Notes: a model not told the origin generated them from the sequence alone. Shown: positions 14,783 to 22,547, counted from the first letter of the stretch. The stretch is 40,511 nt of DNA from Parcubacteria group bacterium GW2011_GWF2_45_11 (GCA_001001205.1 LCKE01000002.1:1-40511); one strand, 5' to 3'. Translations and numbers: made by a program.

Positions 14783-17029
14783 TTATTCAATATCGGCGAG
14801 AGTGGAGAGATCGGCATCAGAAACGCCTAAACTTTGGTGGCGCATAATTTCATAAGCTTTATTGCCATCCGGCATATAGGTCACTGTGCCGTTAGGGTTG
14901 ACAAAATAAGCTTCACCATGAGCCTTGACTCTAAGGACAATCCGTCCGGCTAAACGCTGGCGGAGTTCCTGACCTTTTACGGTCCCACTCATTAATTCCA
15001 GAAAATCAGCTTCATTAATGCCCAGGCCTTCTTGTCTCATTAATTCATAGGCCGAAGAACCGTCTTTTAAGTATAAAACCTTTTGGGTTTTAGGCGACAC
15101 GTAAAATGCCTCGCCCTTGCCTTCGGCTTTGAGGATGATTTTGCCTTCCAGACGATCATAAAGGTTTTTGGCTTTCGTATCAGCTTTAGGTTCGTAAACT
15201 TCAATTTTTTCCGTTTTTTCCATTTGTTGGTCGGCAGTATTTTGCTCAACCGGCGTGTCAGTTTGGCAGGCATTAGAAGTATTCTCGCAATAATTTATTG
15301 GCTGATTTGGGCTAACTTCCGTAACTTTGGCGCAGTAATGATCAAAGGTGAATAGATAACCGCGGCCTTCTTCATTATCAATGGCGCAAACTTTTTCAGT
15401 TTCGTTATTGTAGAGTTGATAACTCAGTAAACCTTTTTTGATGTCAAAATAATTAAGATCAGAGCAAGGAGTCAGGTCAACCTGACAGGCCAAATTGGTT
15501 GTCTGGGTGTAAGTGTTATTGGCGTAAATTGTGATGTTGTCGTTATAATTTGTTTCTTTGGCATTAACATTTGGCTGAAGATCAAGCGAAAGATACATGG
15601 TATCCATTTGTGAGGTGGTAGCTTGAAAATTAGCGGTAGAACAGATTTCCTCTTCCACGCTTACGCCCGGTTGATAGGTTAACGTATTGGCGGCAAAGCT
15701 ATGGCCGCAAGCGATGACGCCTAGTTGGTCAGTTGTGGCTTTTCCGTTAGTGTCAAGAGTAAGGTATTTGTTGGTGCTTTGCCAGGTTACATTGAGATAA
15801 GGTTTATCTTGACTGCTGACGGTAACAGGGCCTTGCCCGATATTGGTCACCGTGGCCCAAACTCTGACACGGTCCCCGGCCTGAGGTTTGGCTGGTTCCA
15901 GGCGAACCTTGGAAATAATTAAATTGCCCATTTCAGCATTTACGCTTGAAGACGGTTGAGTGATATTTAACCCTGCAACTTGAAACCAATAAGTATAAGT
16001 AACCTGTCTGGCTACGCCATAAGTTTTGGCGCAATAAGATTTATCCAGACCGCAGTATAAGGAAACCTCCAGGCGATAAAGACCGGTGGTAAAAGGCCCG
16101 ATTGGTCCGGTTGTCCAATAGCCATTGTTATATTCGGTATTGCCTCCGTAAACTGTCTTGGCATCGGTGTAAACCTCTTTTTCCGTGAATTTAGTAACAT
16201 ATGCCTGCATGGAGAATCCTTTAGTCTGCATAGCTAAGGAGCCGTTTTTTTCCAGGGCTTTAATGGTTAAGTTAAAGCTTTCATCAGTGCCATACGTTTG
16301 TTTGACACCTTCAATATTCATGCTGAAGGGTATTTCCGTTTCGCCGTCAGTATCTATTATTTCCGGTTCGTTTTGGCCGGAAGTATCAGACGATTGATTA
16401 TCATTGGCGTTAACAGTTTTACATTCGCCGCGATAGTCAATTACCGCCTGGCGTTGCGAGGCGAGGCAACTATTAGAGTAGGTTTTGCCATCCGTGCCGC
16501 AGACTGGGTCATAATCCGTGGTGCAAGCCGAAGCTTCATTTTGGCTTGCCGTTGGCGCGGTTAATGTTTGATTATTTTCCTTGACCTCCACTTTTTTGAC
16601 TAAACTGTTATTATTTTCATCAGACTCTTTAGTGGCATTATATATGTCCGCGCTGGCGGTTATTTCATAAGATCCGGGTTTAATCAAATCAGTTTTTATG
16701 TATGCCACCTCTCCCGGTTTAAGTCCATTTTTATTAAATAACTGGCCGCCATACCATGTTTTACCGGAGAGTTTATCGATCGCTTTGACCCAGATGGTGC
16801 TATAGGTGGTTTCCGTGCCGATATTTTTCAGAGCAACTTTCAAATAAAACGCGCCTGTAAGATGATCTGTTAGTTCAGTAGCCTGAACATCATAGATAAT
16901 CAAATCGGCTAGGCCCATACTATCATCAGTATCCTCGGCTTGAGTGTTGACAGAAGCCAAAACGTCCCCCGAGATCATAAAAGAAAACATAATGACAGAA
17001 ATAATCAGGAATTTTTTAAGTTTTTTCAT
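14783..17029 (-). CDS. Secreted surface protein with CARDB, Kazal and CPR-type C-terminal repeats
   Basis: This 748-aa protein has an Sec signal peptide (KKLKKFLIISVIMFSFMISG, cleavage probably after VLA near residue 26). A CARDB-like beta-sandwich follows (about 40-152, with KNIGTETTYSTIWV and PGSYEITASADIYNATKESD). A Kazal-type inhibitor domain lies near 168-205, with C-x7-C-x11-C spacing (DPVCGTDGKTYSNSCLASQR). A second CARDB-like domain lies about 365-505 (TVTNIGQGPVTV, then NYNDNITIYAN). Two copies of a 60-residue repeat end the protein (about 621-689 and 690-748: RLxGxIxLxxxxxGEAxxVxP then AYExMRxxxLGxxxAD). This repeat is common at the ends of CPR surface proteins. The gene lies downstream of the ECF sigma operon, separated by a transposase scrap. 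A role in adhesion or protection against proteases is inference. Confidence 0.8.
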   Translation of the reverse strand: MKKLKKFLIISVIMFSFMISGDVLASVNTQAEDTDDSMGLADLIIYDVQATELTDHLTGAFYLKVALKNIGTETTYSTIWVKAIDKLSGKTWYGGQLFNKNGLKPGEVAYIKTDLIKPGSYEITASADIYNATKESDENNNSLVKKVEVKENNQTLTAPTASQNEASACTTDYDPVCGTDGKTYSNSCLASQRQAVIDYRGECKTVNANDNQSSDTSGQNEPEIIDTDGETEIPFSMNIEGVKQTYGTDESFNLTIKALEKNGSLAMQTKGFSMQAYVTKFTEKEVYTDAKTVYGGNTEYNNGYWTTGPIGPFTTGLYRLEVSLYCGLDKSYCAKTYGVARQVTYTYWFQVAGLNITQPSSSVNAEMGNLIISKVRLEPAKPQAGDRVRVWATVTNIGQGPVTVSSQDKPYLNVTWQSTNKYLTLDTNGKATTDQLGVIACGHSFAANTLTYQPGVSVEEEICSTANFQATTSQMDTMYLSLDLQPNVNAKETNYNDNITIYANNTYTQTTNLACQVDLTPCSDLNYFDIKKGLLSYQLYNNETEKVCAIDNEEGRGYLFTFDHYCAKVTEVSPNQPINYCENTSNACQTDTPVEQNTADQQMEKTEKIEVYEPKADTKAKNLYDRLEGKIILKAEGKGEAFYVSPKTQKVLYLKDGSSAYELMRQEGLGINEADFLELMSGTVKGQELRQRLAGRIVLRVKAHGEAYFVNPNGTVTYMPDGNKAYEIMRHQSLGVSDADLSTLADIE

Positions 17030-17147
17030 AATTTTTTAAATTAATTAAGTTTAACTTTTTTATTAAACCTGTTGCTTAATAATAATTTTATTGAATCATC
17101 CGCTTCCATGAATTCTGTGATTCTCAGTTCTTGGAGATATGGTAATT

Positions 17148-17282
17148 CTAGAGTCCGTTGGAAATGAGCACCGCTTGGCCATCACAATCCTCAAGCTTGT
17201 TGCGGAATACATCGGCGGTGATCCAAAACCTCTTAATTCTGCCGATTGCGTGCTCTACTAATAAATATAACGCACGGACAGG
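17148..17282 (-). pseudogene. IS5-type DDE transposase, C-terminal scrap
   Basis: The minus strand encodes PVRALYLLVEHAIGRIKRFW followed by ITADVFRNKLEDCDGQAVLI and a TAG stop. VEHAIGRIKRF..ADVFRN is the characteristic C-terminal Glu block of DDE_Tnp_4/IS5-family transposases (E-H-x-I-G-R-x-K-R-F). Nothing of the catalytic Asp blocks remains, because the neighbouring gene begins 13 bp upstream. It separates the sigma operon from the surface protein gene and marks an old insertion or deletion boundary. Confidence 0.75.
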
Positions 17283-17295
17283 AAAAATATTTCAT

Positions 17296-18387
17296 TTATG
17301 ATTTTGGGCTTAACCAGTCAAAAAGCGAGGATTTTTTAAGGACATAAAAAGTGACTTCGGTAGTCTGACAGCCTGATTGTTCGCTTAATACTTTTTTTTC
17401 GTAAGCCAGAGTCGTTTCATCCAATACTAGCATTAATTTTTTATACTGATCTCCGGTAGTGTTGATCTTAATCGTGACTTGTTTGGCCGCCGAGTTGATT
17501 TGTTTTATTTGGATGCCGAGATCGCCGATAATTTTTTCGGACTGTTTTTGGATATTTAAAATATCTTTACCGTAAACAATAATTTCCATTTTATTTTGGC
17601 AGCCGGCGGCGGTAGGCTGGGCGGCTTGTTTCTCCGGCGGAGGGCTAACCAAAGTTTCGGTCGCCCAAACCGGCGTTACTTTAAGTTCCGCGGGCTCTGA
17701 GGCCGAAGGTTGTGGGCTGACCGACAGCTGGTAGTCAGCAGCCGGCCGAGTTGGCGGGACTGTTTCTTTGAGCTTAATTTCAGACTCTGCCGCTTTGGCG
17801 GTTTGGGCAGGTTCAGGTTGCTTAGCCGGTTCATTTTTAAGAAAATTATCATGAGCAAAATCTGCCGATTGTGTTTGGTCCGGCGCAGTCGGTGATAGGT
17901 TTTTTATTTGTGTCTGATAAATGACGGGCTCTTGGCTGGGCGCGGGCTGGGCTGACTGTGTTTCCGCGGCCGGAGTTTTTTTATAGGCTAATTTTGCCGA
18001 TCCCGTAACTTGATTGCCGGTTTTATCTGACGACAAATCGTTGGGTCCCGCGGGGCTCGTTGGTGTTTCCTGAGACAGCAGGTAGTTGACTTCCCAAATC
18101 AGCCGTTGGCGTTCGTCATCCGTCATGGTTTCAAAAACTATTTTTTTAGACTCGAGTTTAACCGAGGCGTCGTCCGGTTGGCCCGCCTGATTGCCTGGAC
18201 GATTATTGGTTTTATCGGCGGCAACCGTTAGGCCGGTTATTTTTTTTACCCCCTCAGTCACGGTTTCGGCCGCCAGTTTAACTTGTTGGCTCACGGCCGG
18301 CACGGCCGTGGTCTTAATATATTGATACGGTTTAATGTCCACGCCAACATATTCAGCGGCTTCAGCCAGCATCACCAGCAATAACAA
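17296..18387 (-). CDS. Membrane-anchored extracytoplasmic protein, probable anti-sigma partner (main part)
   Basis: The open frame gives 363 aa from a TTG at 18387, inside a hydrophobic segment. Reading the same frame upstream to 18433 adds IFSLKWLWLTTPAT, which completes one membrane helix; an extra A in the six-A run near 18435 would join it to the 56-aa ORF upstream and make a 430-aa protein. Residues 60-260 of the present frame are low-complexity, rich in Pro, Ala, Gln, Thr and Ser, as in cell-wall-spanning linkers. The last 95 residues (MEIIVYGKDILNIQKQSEKI onwards) form a mixed alpha/beta domain I do not recognise. Cytoplasmic head, single helix and outer domain downstream of an ECF sigma factor is the usual anti-sigma layout, but no known anti-sigma domain is identified. 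Confidence 0.65.
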   Translation of the reverse strand: MLLLVMLAEAAEYVGVDIKPYQYIKTTAVPAVSQQVKLAAETVTEGVKKITGLTVAADKTNNRPGNQAGQPDDASVKLESKKIVFETMTDDERQRLIWEVNYLLSQETPTSPAGPNDLSSDKTGNQVTGSAKLAYKKTPAAETQSAQPAPSQEPVIYQTQIKNLSPTAPDQTQSADFAHDNFLKNEPAKQPEPAQTAKAAESEIKLKETVPPTRPAADYQLSVSPQPSASEPAELKVTPVWATETLVSPPPEKQAAQPTAAGCQNKMEIIVYGKDILNIQKQSEKIIGDLGIQIKQINSAAKQVTIKINTTGDQYKKLMLVLDETTLAYEKKVLSEQSGCQTTEVTFYVLKKSSLFDWLSPKS

Positions 18388-18416
18388 AGTGGCCGGCGTG
18401 GTCAGCCAGAGCCATT

Positions 18417-18587
18417 TTAAGGAAAAGATTTTTTAGATTTTGGCTCAGGCTTGGCCAAAGCTTGCTGCTTTAATTTCAATGCCAAAGCCAATTTAAAATC
18501 ATCATTCCCGCGGTTAAGCGCCCGGCCGAGTTTGCGGAGGTCATTAATCAAAAGCTGGTTTTTATTTTTTTCGTTGAGCAAATCCAT
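18417..18587 (-). CDS. Short cytoplasmic ORF (56 aa), probable N-terminus of the anti-sigma-like protein
   Basis: ATG at 18587, 3 nt after the sigma factor stop codon, opens MDLLNEKNKNQLLINDLRKL, followed by GRALNRGNDDFKLALALKLK and a basic Pro/Lys tail ending at TAA 18417-18419. The frame looks like a helical sigma-binding head. Near its end (TCT AAA AAA TCT) a -1 shift leads directly into the membrane helix of the next frame. It may be translated alone, fused by slippage at the A-run, or be half of a broken gene. Confidence 0.6.
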   Translation of the reverse strand: MDLLNEKNKNQLLINDLRKLGRALNRGNDDFKLALALKLKQQALAKPEPKSKKSFP

Positions 18588-18590
18588 ATT

Positions 18591-19142
18591 TTATAGATTG
18601 ATGATTTTTCTGACCTTTTTTAAGGCGCGGTGCAGTTTAACGCCCACGGCATTAACTGACAGGTTGAGAATTTCCGCAATTTCTTCGTAACTTTTTTCCT
18701 GAAAATATCTTAGGGCCACCAGGTTTTTTTCAAAATCCGGCAGTTGGTCTACCGCTTTTTTTAGTTCCGTGATCCTGATTTGTTCGTCAAAGTCGGCGTA
18801 AGGCTCCAGAGGCGGCAGTTGCTGATCAGCCAGGCTGATCAAGGTTTCCTCTTCGGTTACCACCAGCCTGTTATGTTTGCGGTAATAAGAATTAAGGTTA
18901 TTGATGGCGATGCGGTAAAGCCAGGCGCCAAAGGAAACATTACGCCACCTGAATTTAGCCATGTTTTCCAGGGCGTTTACAAAGGTTTGCGAGGTAATGT
19001 CTTCTGCCAGTTCCACTTGGCCGGCACGGGCTAAAATAAAATGGTATATTTTATCAAAATAGAGCTGATAGAGTTTATTAAAAGCCGCGGGGTTTTTTTG
19101 GGCATTTATGACCAGCTCGCGTTCCTGCGACAAATCCGTCAT
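18591..19142 (-). CDS. ECF-type RNA polymerase sigma factor
   Basis: This 183-aa protein has only sigma-70 regions 2 and 4, as in extracytoplasmic-function sigma factors. Region 2 covers about residues 20-90 (FNKLYQLYFDKIYHFILARA, then AEDITSQTFVNALENM and WLYRIAINNLNSYYRKHN). Region 4 covers about 125-180 (AVDQLPDFEKNLVALRYFQE with the helix-turn-helix YEEIAEILNLSVNAVGVKLH). ATG 19142 has AAGGAG 13 nt upstream. The imperfect palindrome AACGCTTAAGTGTT near 19170 lies in its upstream region and could be a regulatory site. The next gene starts 3 nt after its stop, which points to sigma/anti-sigma coupling. Confidence 0.92.
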   Translation of the reverse strand: MTDLSQERELVINAQKNPAAFNKLYQLYFDKIYHFILARAGQVELAEDITSQTFVNALENMAKFRWRNVSFGAWLYRIAINNLNSYYRKHNRLVVTEEETLISLADQQLPPLEPYADFDEQIRITELKKAVDQLPDFEKNLVALRYFQEKSYEEIAEILNLSVNAVGVKLHRALKKVRKIINL

Positions 19143-19276
19143 CTGCGTAAGTACTCCTTTATCATAAGTTATAACGCTTAAGTGTTAAAAATATTTCAAA
19201 ACCCTAAAAGGTTATTTATATGCACCGTGCTACTTTTATTATGATATTAAACATAAAAGTGGCGCTTATGAATACC

Positions 19277-20359
19277 CTATGAAACGGCGCTGGATTTATT
19301 GAACAAAAAGCAGGCCACGTCGCCATCCTGGATTTCGTAGTTTCGGCCTTCGGTTTTAATCAGGCCGACTTCTTTGGCCTTAGTTTCGCCGCCGGCTTCG
19401 AGCAGTTTGGCCCAGTTGACGATTTCCGCCCTAATAAAGCCTTTTTCGAAATCGGTATGAATCCGTCCGGCGGCCTGGGGGGCTTTGGTACCTTTAACAA
19501 TGGTCCAAGCGTGGGCTTCCTTGGGCCCGGCGGTAAAGAAAGTCAGGAGATTTAAAAGGTTATAAGATTGTAAGATCAATTTATCCAAACCGGTTTGGGC
19601 AATGCCGGCGGCTTGAAGATATTCCTTGACTTCATTTTCCGGCAATCCGGCCAGATCGGCTTCCAGTTTGGCACAGACAGTCAAATAAGGCGTTTGGGCT
19701 CCGGCTATGGGTGTGGTTAAATTTTCTTCCGCTACGTTATAAACGTAAAGCAAAGGCTTGTAAGTCAGAAGGTTCAATTCTTTGACGAATTTTTTGTCTT
19801 CTTCGGCCAGGGTTAAATTTATGGCAAATTTTTCGGCCGCCAGAGTATTTTTAAGCTCTTGAATGATTTCAATATTTTTCAGCAAGTTTTTATCGGCTGA
19901 GCCCTTGACCTGTTTTTCCAGATTATTCAGCCTTTTATTGACGGTGTCCAAATCGGCCAAAATCAATTCCCAATTGATGGTTTTGATATCGTCTTCAGGA
20001 TCAATTTTGCCGTGGACATGGATAATATCGTCATTTTTAAAATCTCTGACGACCTCAACAATGGCGTCAACTTCCCGGATGTGGGATAAAAATTTGTTGC
20101 CCAGGCCTTCGCCCTCGGAAGCGCCTTTGACCAGGCCGGCGATGTCCACGAATTCAATGGTGGTGGGCACGGTTTTAGGCGCCTGATAGAGTTGAGTCAG
20201 CCGGTCCAAGCGTTCATCCGGCACGGCCACCACGCCGATATTTGGTTCAATGGTGCAAAAAGGATAATTAGAAGCATCCACCTGTTTTTTGGTTAGGGCG
20301 GTGAAAAGGGTTGATTTGCCGACGTTGGGCAGACCGACAATGCCGATGGAAAAACTCAT
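19277..20359 (-). CDS. ychF: Ribosome-binding ATPase YchF
   Basis: This 360-aa protein is the Obg-related P-loop ATPase YchF/OLA1, which binds the ribosome and responds to oxidative stress. G1 is GLPNVGKST at residues 8-16, and G3 is [10 protein letters not shown] near 72-81. The G4 position shows the YchF-specific variant in [12 protein letters not shown], where the usual NKxD is replaced (NVAE here, NxxE as in YchF), consistent with ATP preference. The C-terminal TGS-type domain begins near [20 protein letters not shown] and ends with [20 protein letters not shown]. Length is normal. It stands alone. Confidence 0.96.
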   Translation of the reverse strand: MSFSIGIVGLPNVGKSTLFTALTKKQVDASNYPFCTIEPNIGVVAVPDERLDRLTQLYQAPKTVPTTIEFVDIAGLVKGASEGEGLGNKFLSHIREVDAIVEVVRDFKNDDIIHVHGKIDPEDDIKTINWELILADLDTVNKRLNNLEKQVKGSADKNLLKNIEIIQELKNTLAAEKFAINLTLAEEDKKFVKELNLLTYKPLLYVYNVAEENLTTPIAGAQTPYLTVCAKLEADLAGLPENEVKEYLQAAGIAQTGLDKLILQSYNLLNLLTFFTAGPKEAHAWTIVKGTKAPQAAGRIHTDFEKGFIRAEIVNWAKLLEAGGETKAKEVGLIKTEGRNYEIQDGDVACFLFNKSSAVS

Positions 20360-20426
20360 TTAGGCTGACGTTAATTGATTACTAGTGTAATAGAATAACG
20401 GCGTTTTGGCAATGTCAACCAGCCAT

Positions 20427-20455
20427 TTGTCAATCATGATAAAGGCGGATATAAT
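20427..20455 (+). promoter_or_regulatory. Near-consensus sigma-70 promoter of the structured 20.5-kb locus
   Basis: TTGTCA at 20427-20432, a 17-nt spacer, and a perfect TATAAT at 20450-20455. Transcription should begin near 20462. No long gene follows for 370 nt; the sequence immediately downstream is a nested inverted-repeat structure with two very short reading frames. Confidence 0.7.
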
Positions 20456-20484
20456 GAATAAAATATGATTGACGATCTGAGACT

Positions 20485-20616
20485 GTTGGCTGGCAGATTA
20501 CTTTTATCCAGCACCTTTTCTAATACCCTGCGGTCTTAGCCAACCCTACCCTGAAGTATAGTTAAATATACTTCAGGGGGGTGTTTAGGAATATCCTTAC
20601 CGCAAAGGTGCTGGAT
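20485..20616 (+). ncRNA. Candidate structured RNA (nested stems with possible pseudoknot)
   Basis: Outer arms ATCCAGCACCTTT at 20506-20518 and AAAGGTGCTGGAT at 20604-20616 pair perfectly over 13 bp. An inner pair TGCGGT at 20529-20534 matches ACCGCA at 20599-20604, sharing one base with the outer stem. A central hairpin CCCTGAAGTATA (20549-20560) pairs with TATACTTCAGGG (20567-20578). GTTGGCT at 20485-20491, outside the arms, can pair with AGCCAAC at 20538-20544 inside them, which would be a pseudoknot or a switch. A good promoter lies 30 nt upstream. It does not match the conserved cores of RNase P, tmRNA, SRP or 6S RNA that I know. No clear terminator is seen. It may instead be the remains of a mobile element. 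Confidence 0.4.
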
Positions 20617-20703
20617 TTATTGACGCTGGGAGTTATTACCGACGCTTCCGGCCCGACTCTTATTTTGCCTTTTGCTCCGGTTTTGGCACCGGCGCTGGCT
20701 TAA
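20581..20703 (+). CDS. Possible hydrophobic 40-aa peptide (GTG start)
   Basis: GTG at 20581 follows a run of six G (part of the central hairpin arm, possible Shine-Dalgarno CAGGGGG but too close). The frame reads VFRNILTAKVLDLLTLGVIT followed by DASGPTLILPFAPVLAPALA and TAA: short, hydrophobic and Pro/Ala-rich at the end. It begins inside the inverted-repeat structure, whose folding could hide its start. It is not recognised and may be fortuitous. Confidence 0.2.
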   Translation: MFRNILTAKVLDLLTLGVITDASGPTLILPFAPVLAPALA

Positions 20704-20833
20704 AAGCAAGTTTAAGGGTAAGATAAAGTCAATTAATTATTATGCTCCCAAAAAATTAATAGCCATCAACCGAATTTATTCCATCATCCTGTAACTGATA
20801 ATTAAAGATTGAGCTAACATTAATCATCCAATT

Positions 20834-21406
20834 ATGATCAAGAAAACATTTTTAGCCAACATCAAAAAAAATCTGGACACCTATCAAAAAGAAAGAAACG
20901 TGATTATCAATCAGTCGCGGCAGATTTTGCAGGCCGCTAAAAAAAGCATTTTCGCCTGGCACCGGCTGGATCAAAAACAGGCCAAAAACGCGCTGGCCGA
21001 AGCTGAAAAGGTTTTAAGCAGTTTGGGTAAAACCTATAATAAAGCCAGCCGTTTGAAATTTGAAGGCAGTTTTAAGGCGGCGGTGGAGGAATACGTGGAA
21101 GCCAAATTGTTCAGTTTGGTGATGAACAAAAAAAATATTGAGGCCATCAAGCTGGATAACATCGGGCCGGAAGAATACATCGGCGGCTTGTGCGATTTAA
21201 CCGGCGAACTGGTGCGGCAGGCGGTTTTGCAGGCAACTAAAGGCAATTTTAAGGAATTGGAAAGGTATCGTTCAATTGCCGAAGAAGTGGTGGGATTTTT
21301 GTTAACTTTATATTTAACCGGCTACCAAAGGCAGAAGTTTGACGACGCCAAGCGTAATCTTAAACGTTTAGAGCAAATTATATACGAAGTGAGATTGCGC
21401 GGTTAA
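20834..21406 (+). CDS. Translin/TRAX-family protein, candidate RNase
   Basis: This 190-aa all-helical protein matches the translin superfamily. Residues 83-90 read AVEEYVEA, corresponding to the QEYVEA block of TRAX with its two catalytic glutamates (here E86 and E89). Residues 118-126 read GLCDLTGEL, corresponding to the ADLTGEL block with the catalytic Asp and Glu (here D121 and E125). In eukaryotes translin and TRAX form C3PO, a nuclease that removes passenger strands and trims tRNA precursors; archaeal TRAX-like proteins form octamers. All four acidic residues are kept, so RNase activity is plausible. The gene stands alone before a small basic protein. Translin homologues are uncommon in bacteria; those I know of are mainly in CPR lineages. 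Confidence 0.82.
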   Translation: MIKKTFLANIKKNLDTYQKERNVIINQSRQILQAAKKSIFAWHRLDQKQAKNALAEAEKVLSSLGKTYNKASRLKFEGSFKAAVEEYVEAKLFSLVMNKKNIEAIKLDNIGPEEYIGGLCDLTGELVRQAVLQATKGNFKELERYRSIAEEVVGFLLTLYLTGYQRQKFDDAKRNLKRLEQIIYEVRLRG

Positions 21407-21461
21407 AAAATCTGACGCGGTTGGCATCTTACTTACGCCAGAGCGCTTTAATATTTAAATT

Positions 21462-21605
21462 ATGAGGAAGCACGTATTATCCAGATCCATCAGAAAATAC
21501 ATCCGCCGGCAGAAAGCCCAAATCCGCCGGAAGTTTTCTGGTAATCAAGAAGCCGAAATGAAGATTAAGGAATTAATGGGTAAGTTTTTTAGTCAGCAAA
21601 CTTAA
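21462..21605 (+). CDS. Small basic protein (47 aa)
   Basis: ATG at 21462 opens MRKHVLSRSIRKYIRRQKAQ followed by IRRKFSGNQEAEMKIKELMG and ends at TAA 21603-21605. The first half is strongly positive (Arg/Lys), the second is amphipathic helix. Its stop overlaps the ATG of the next (broken) gene as TAATG, which suggests translational coupling and supports that it is real. The charge suggests nucleic-acid or toxin-partner binding, but the family is unknown. Confidence 0.5.
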   Translation: MRKHVLSRSIRKYIRRQKAQIRRKFSGNQEAEMKIKELMGKFFSQQT

Positions 21606-21791
21606 TGAGTAAATTTGAACAACCTCAAGCGCCTTTTATTATTGAGCAAGGTCAGCTTGAACATCCAGGCAGAGTTTATATTTGATGAAGGTGAAATGAT
21701 GCGTGAAATCGGTCCGGATATTATGGAAGATTTGGAAACCATTTAAAATCAGGATCTTAAAAAAACAGCTGAAAGGTATGGCGTAGTTTTT
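21605..21791 (+). pseudogene. Broken 5' part of the following gene
   Basis: ATG at 21605 encodes MSKFEQPQAPFIIEQGQLEH then PGRVYI and stops at TGA 21686. The adjacent frame continues as IFDEGEMMREIGPDIMEDLE up to an in-frame TAA at 21744-21746, and then, still in the same frame, NQDLKKTAERYGVVFVHATH into the 251-aa frame. One frameshift near 21685 and one stop codon therefore separate what looks like a single ancestral reading frame of about 310 residues. Confidence 0.6.
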
Positions 21792-22547
21792 GTGCATGCT
21801 ACTCATCCCACATATATTCCGGAAGAAAACTCCCCATTACGCGGACAAAAAAACGTTACCTGGGACCAAAAAGTCAGAATCGTGATGAATACAAAACCGG
21901 AAATTTCATGTTCAGCTATTAAGCCCGGGGATGGAAGATATATGTTTTGGTCGCATGCTGGCGTGGTGCTGTCCGGGGGAACTATTAAATATGCCAGCGT
22001 AAGTGATGGCGGCACCCAAGTAAACAAAGAAGGCAAAAGAACCTTTAATAATAATGGAGACAGTCTTGGACAACAGGTTTCCCAGACTTTTAATTCAGAG
22101 TACGGACATTATAATGAATTTGTGGTGGCGGATCCACATGTAGCAGGTCTGTTTATAGTTTCTTCGGATCCGGAAGATAAAACTTTGCATTATGACGATA
22201 TTGTCAGCTATGATGAACTCATAAAAATGGCGGAAGAATTTAACTTACCGGCTTATGTTTTTTATAAAGGCGAATTATATGAGCTAAAACAAGAAGAAAT
22301 TGAAGTCGAAGTAAGGAGAAGTTATTATTATCAGGATAAGGAGCCCGAGGAGGGAAAATATGAAACTTATCATAAAATTACCAGCCAGCAGCGAAAAGAA
22401 TTATATGATCAGGGATATATACTTAATGACAAAGTGGTTATCTCTGACAATGCTTCATCCGGCTTTGAAAATAAAAAAGTCAGGTTAAAAGTTTTTAAAA
22501 TGGATAAAAAAGCTGATATTTATAAGGAAGAAGACAAGGATGACTAA
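21792..22547 (+). CDS. Hypothetical protein, probably the surviving part of a disrupted gene
   Basis: The 251-aa frame can start only at GTG 21792 (VHATHPTYIPEENSPLRGQK); coding-like sequence continues upstream of it past a TAA. I do not recognise the family. Residues 1-145 are mixed beta (WDQKVRIVMNTKPEISCSAI, DGRYMFWSHAGVVLSGGTIK), and the rest is acidic and Tyr-rich (EVRRSYYYQDKEPEEGKYET), ending in KEEDKDD. The stop overlaps the ATG of the helicase gene by 8 nt, so it is translationally coupled to it. Whether it is still made is uncertain. Confidence 0.5.
   Translation: MHATHPTYIPEENSPLRGQKNVTWDQKVRIVMNTKPEISCSAIKPGDGRYMFWSHAGVVLSGGTIKYASVSDGGTQVNKEGKRTFNNNGDSLGQQVSQTFNSEYGHYNEFVVADPHVAGLFIVSSDPEDKTLHYDDIVSYDELIKMAEEFNLPAYVFYKGELYELKQEEIEVEVRRSYYYQDKEPEEGKYETYHKITSQQRKELYDQGYILNDKVVISDNASSGFENKKVRLKVFKMDKKADIYKEEDKDD

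Noticed and set aside
20581-20703. tmRNA tag sequence (frame ending in ...APALA-stop)
   Set aside because: The peptide does not end in the usual ALAA, there is no tRNA-like end with CCA, and no tmRNA 5' domain can be found around it.
21686-21746. Recoded stop codons (alternative genetic code) in the 21.6-kb gene
   Set aside because: Both a TGA after a shift and a TAA are involved, and TAA, TAG and TGA all end intact genes elsewhere, so disruption is the simpler reading.
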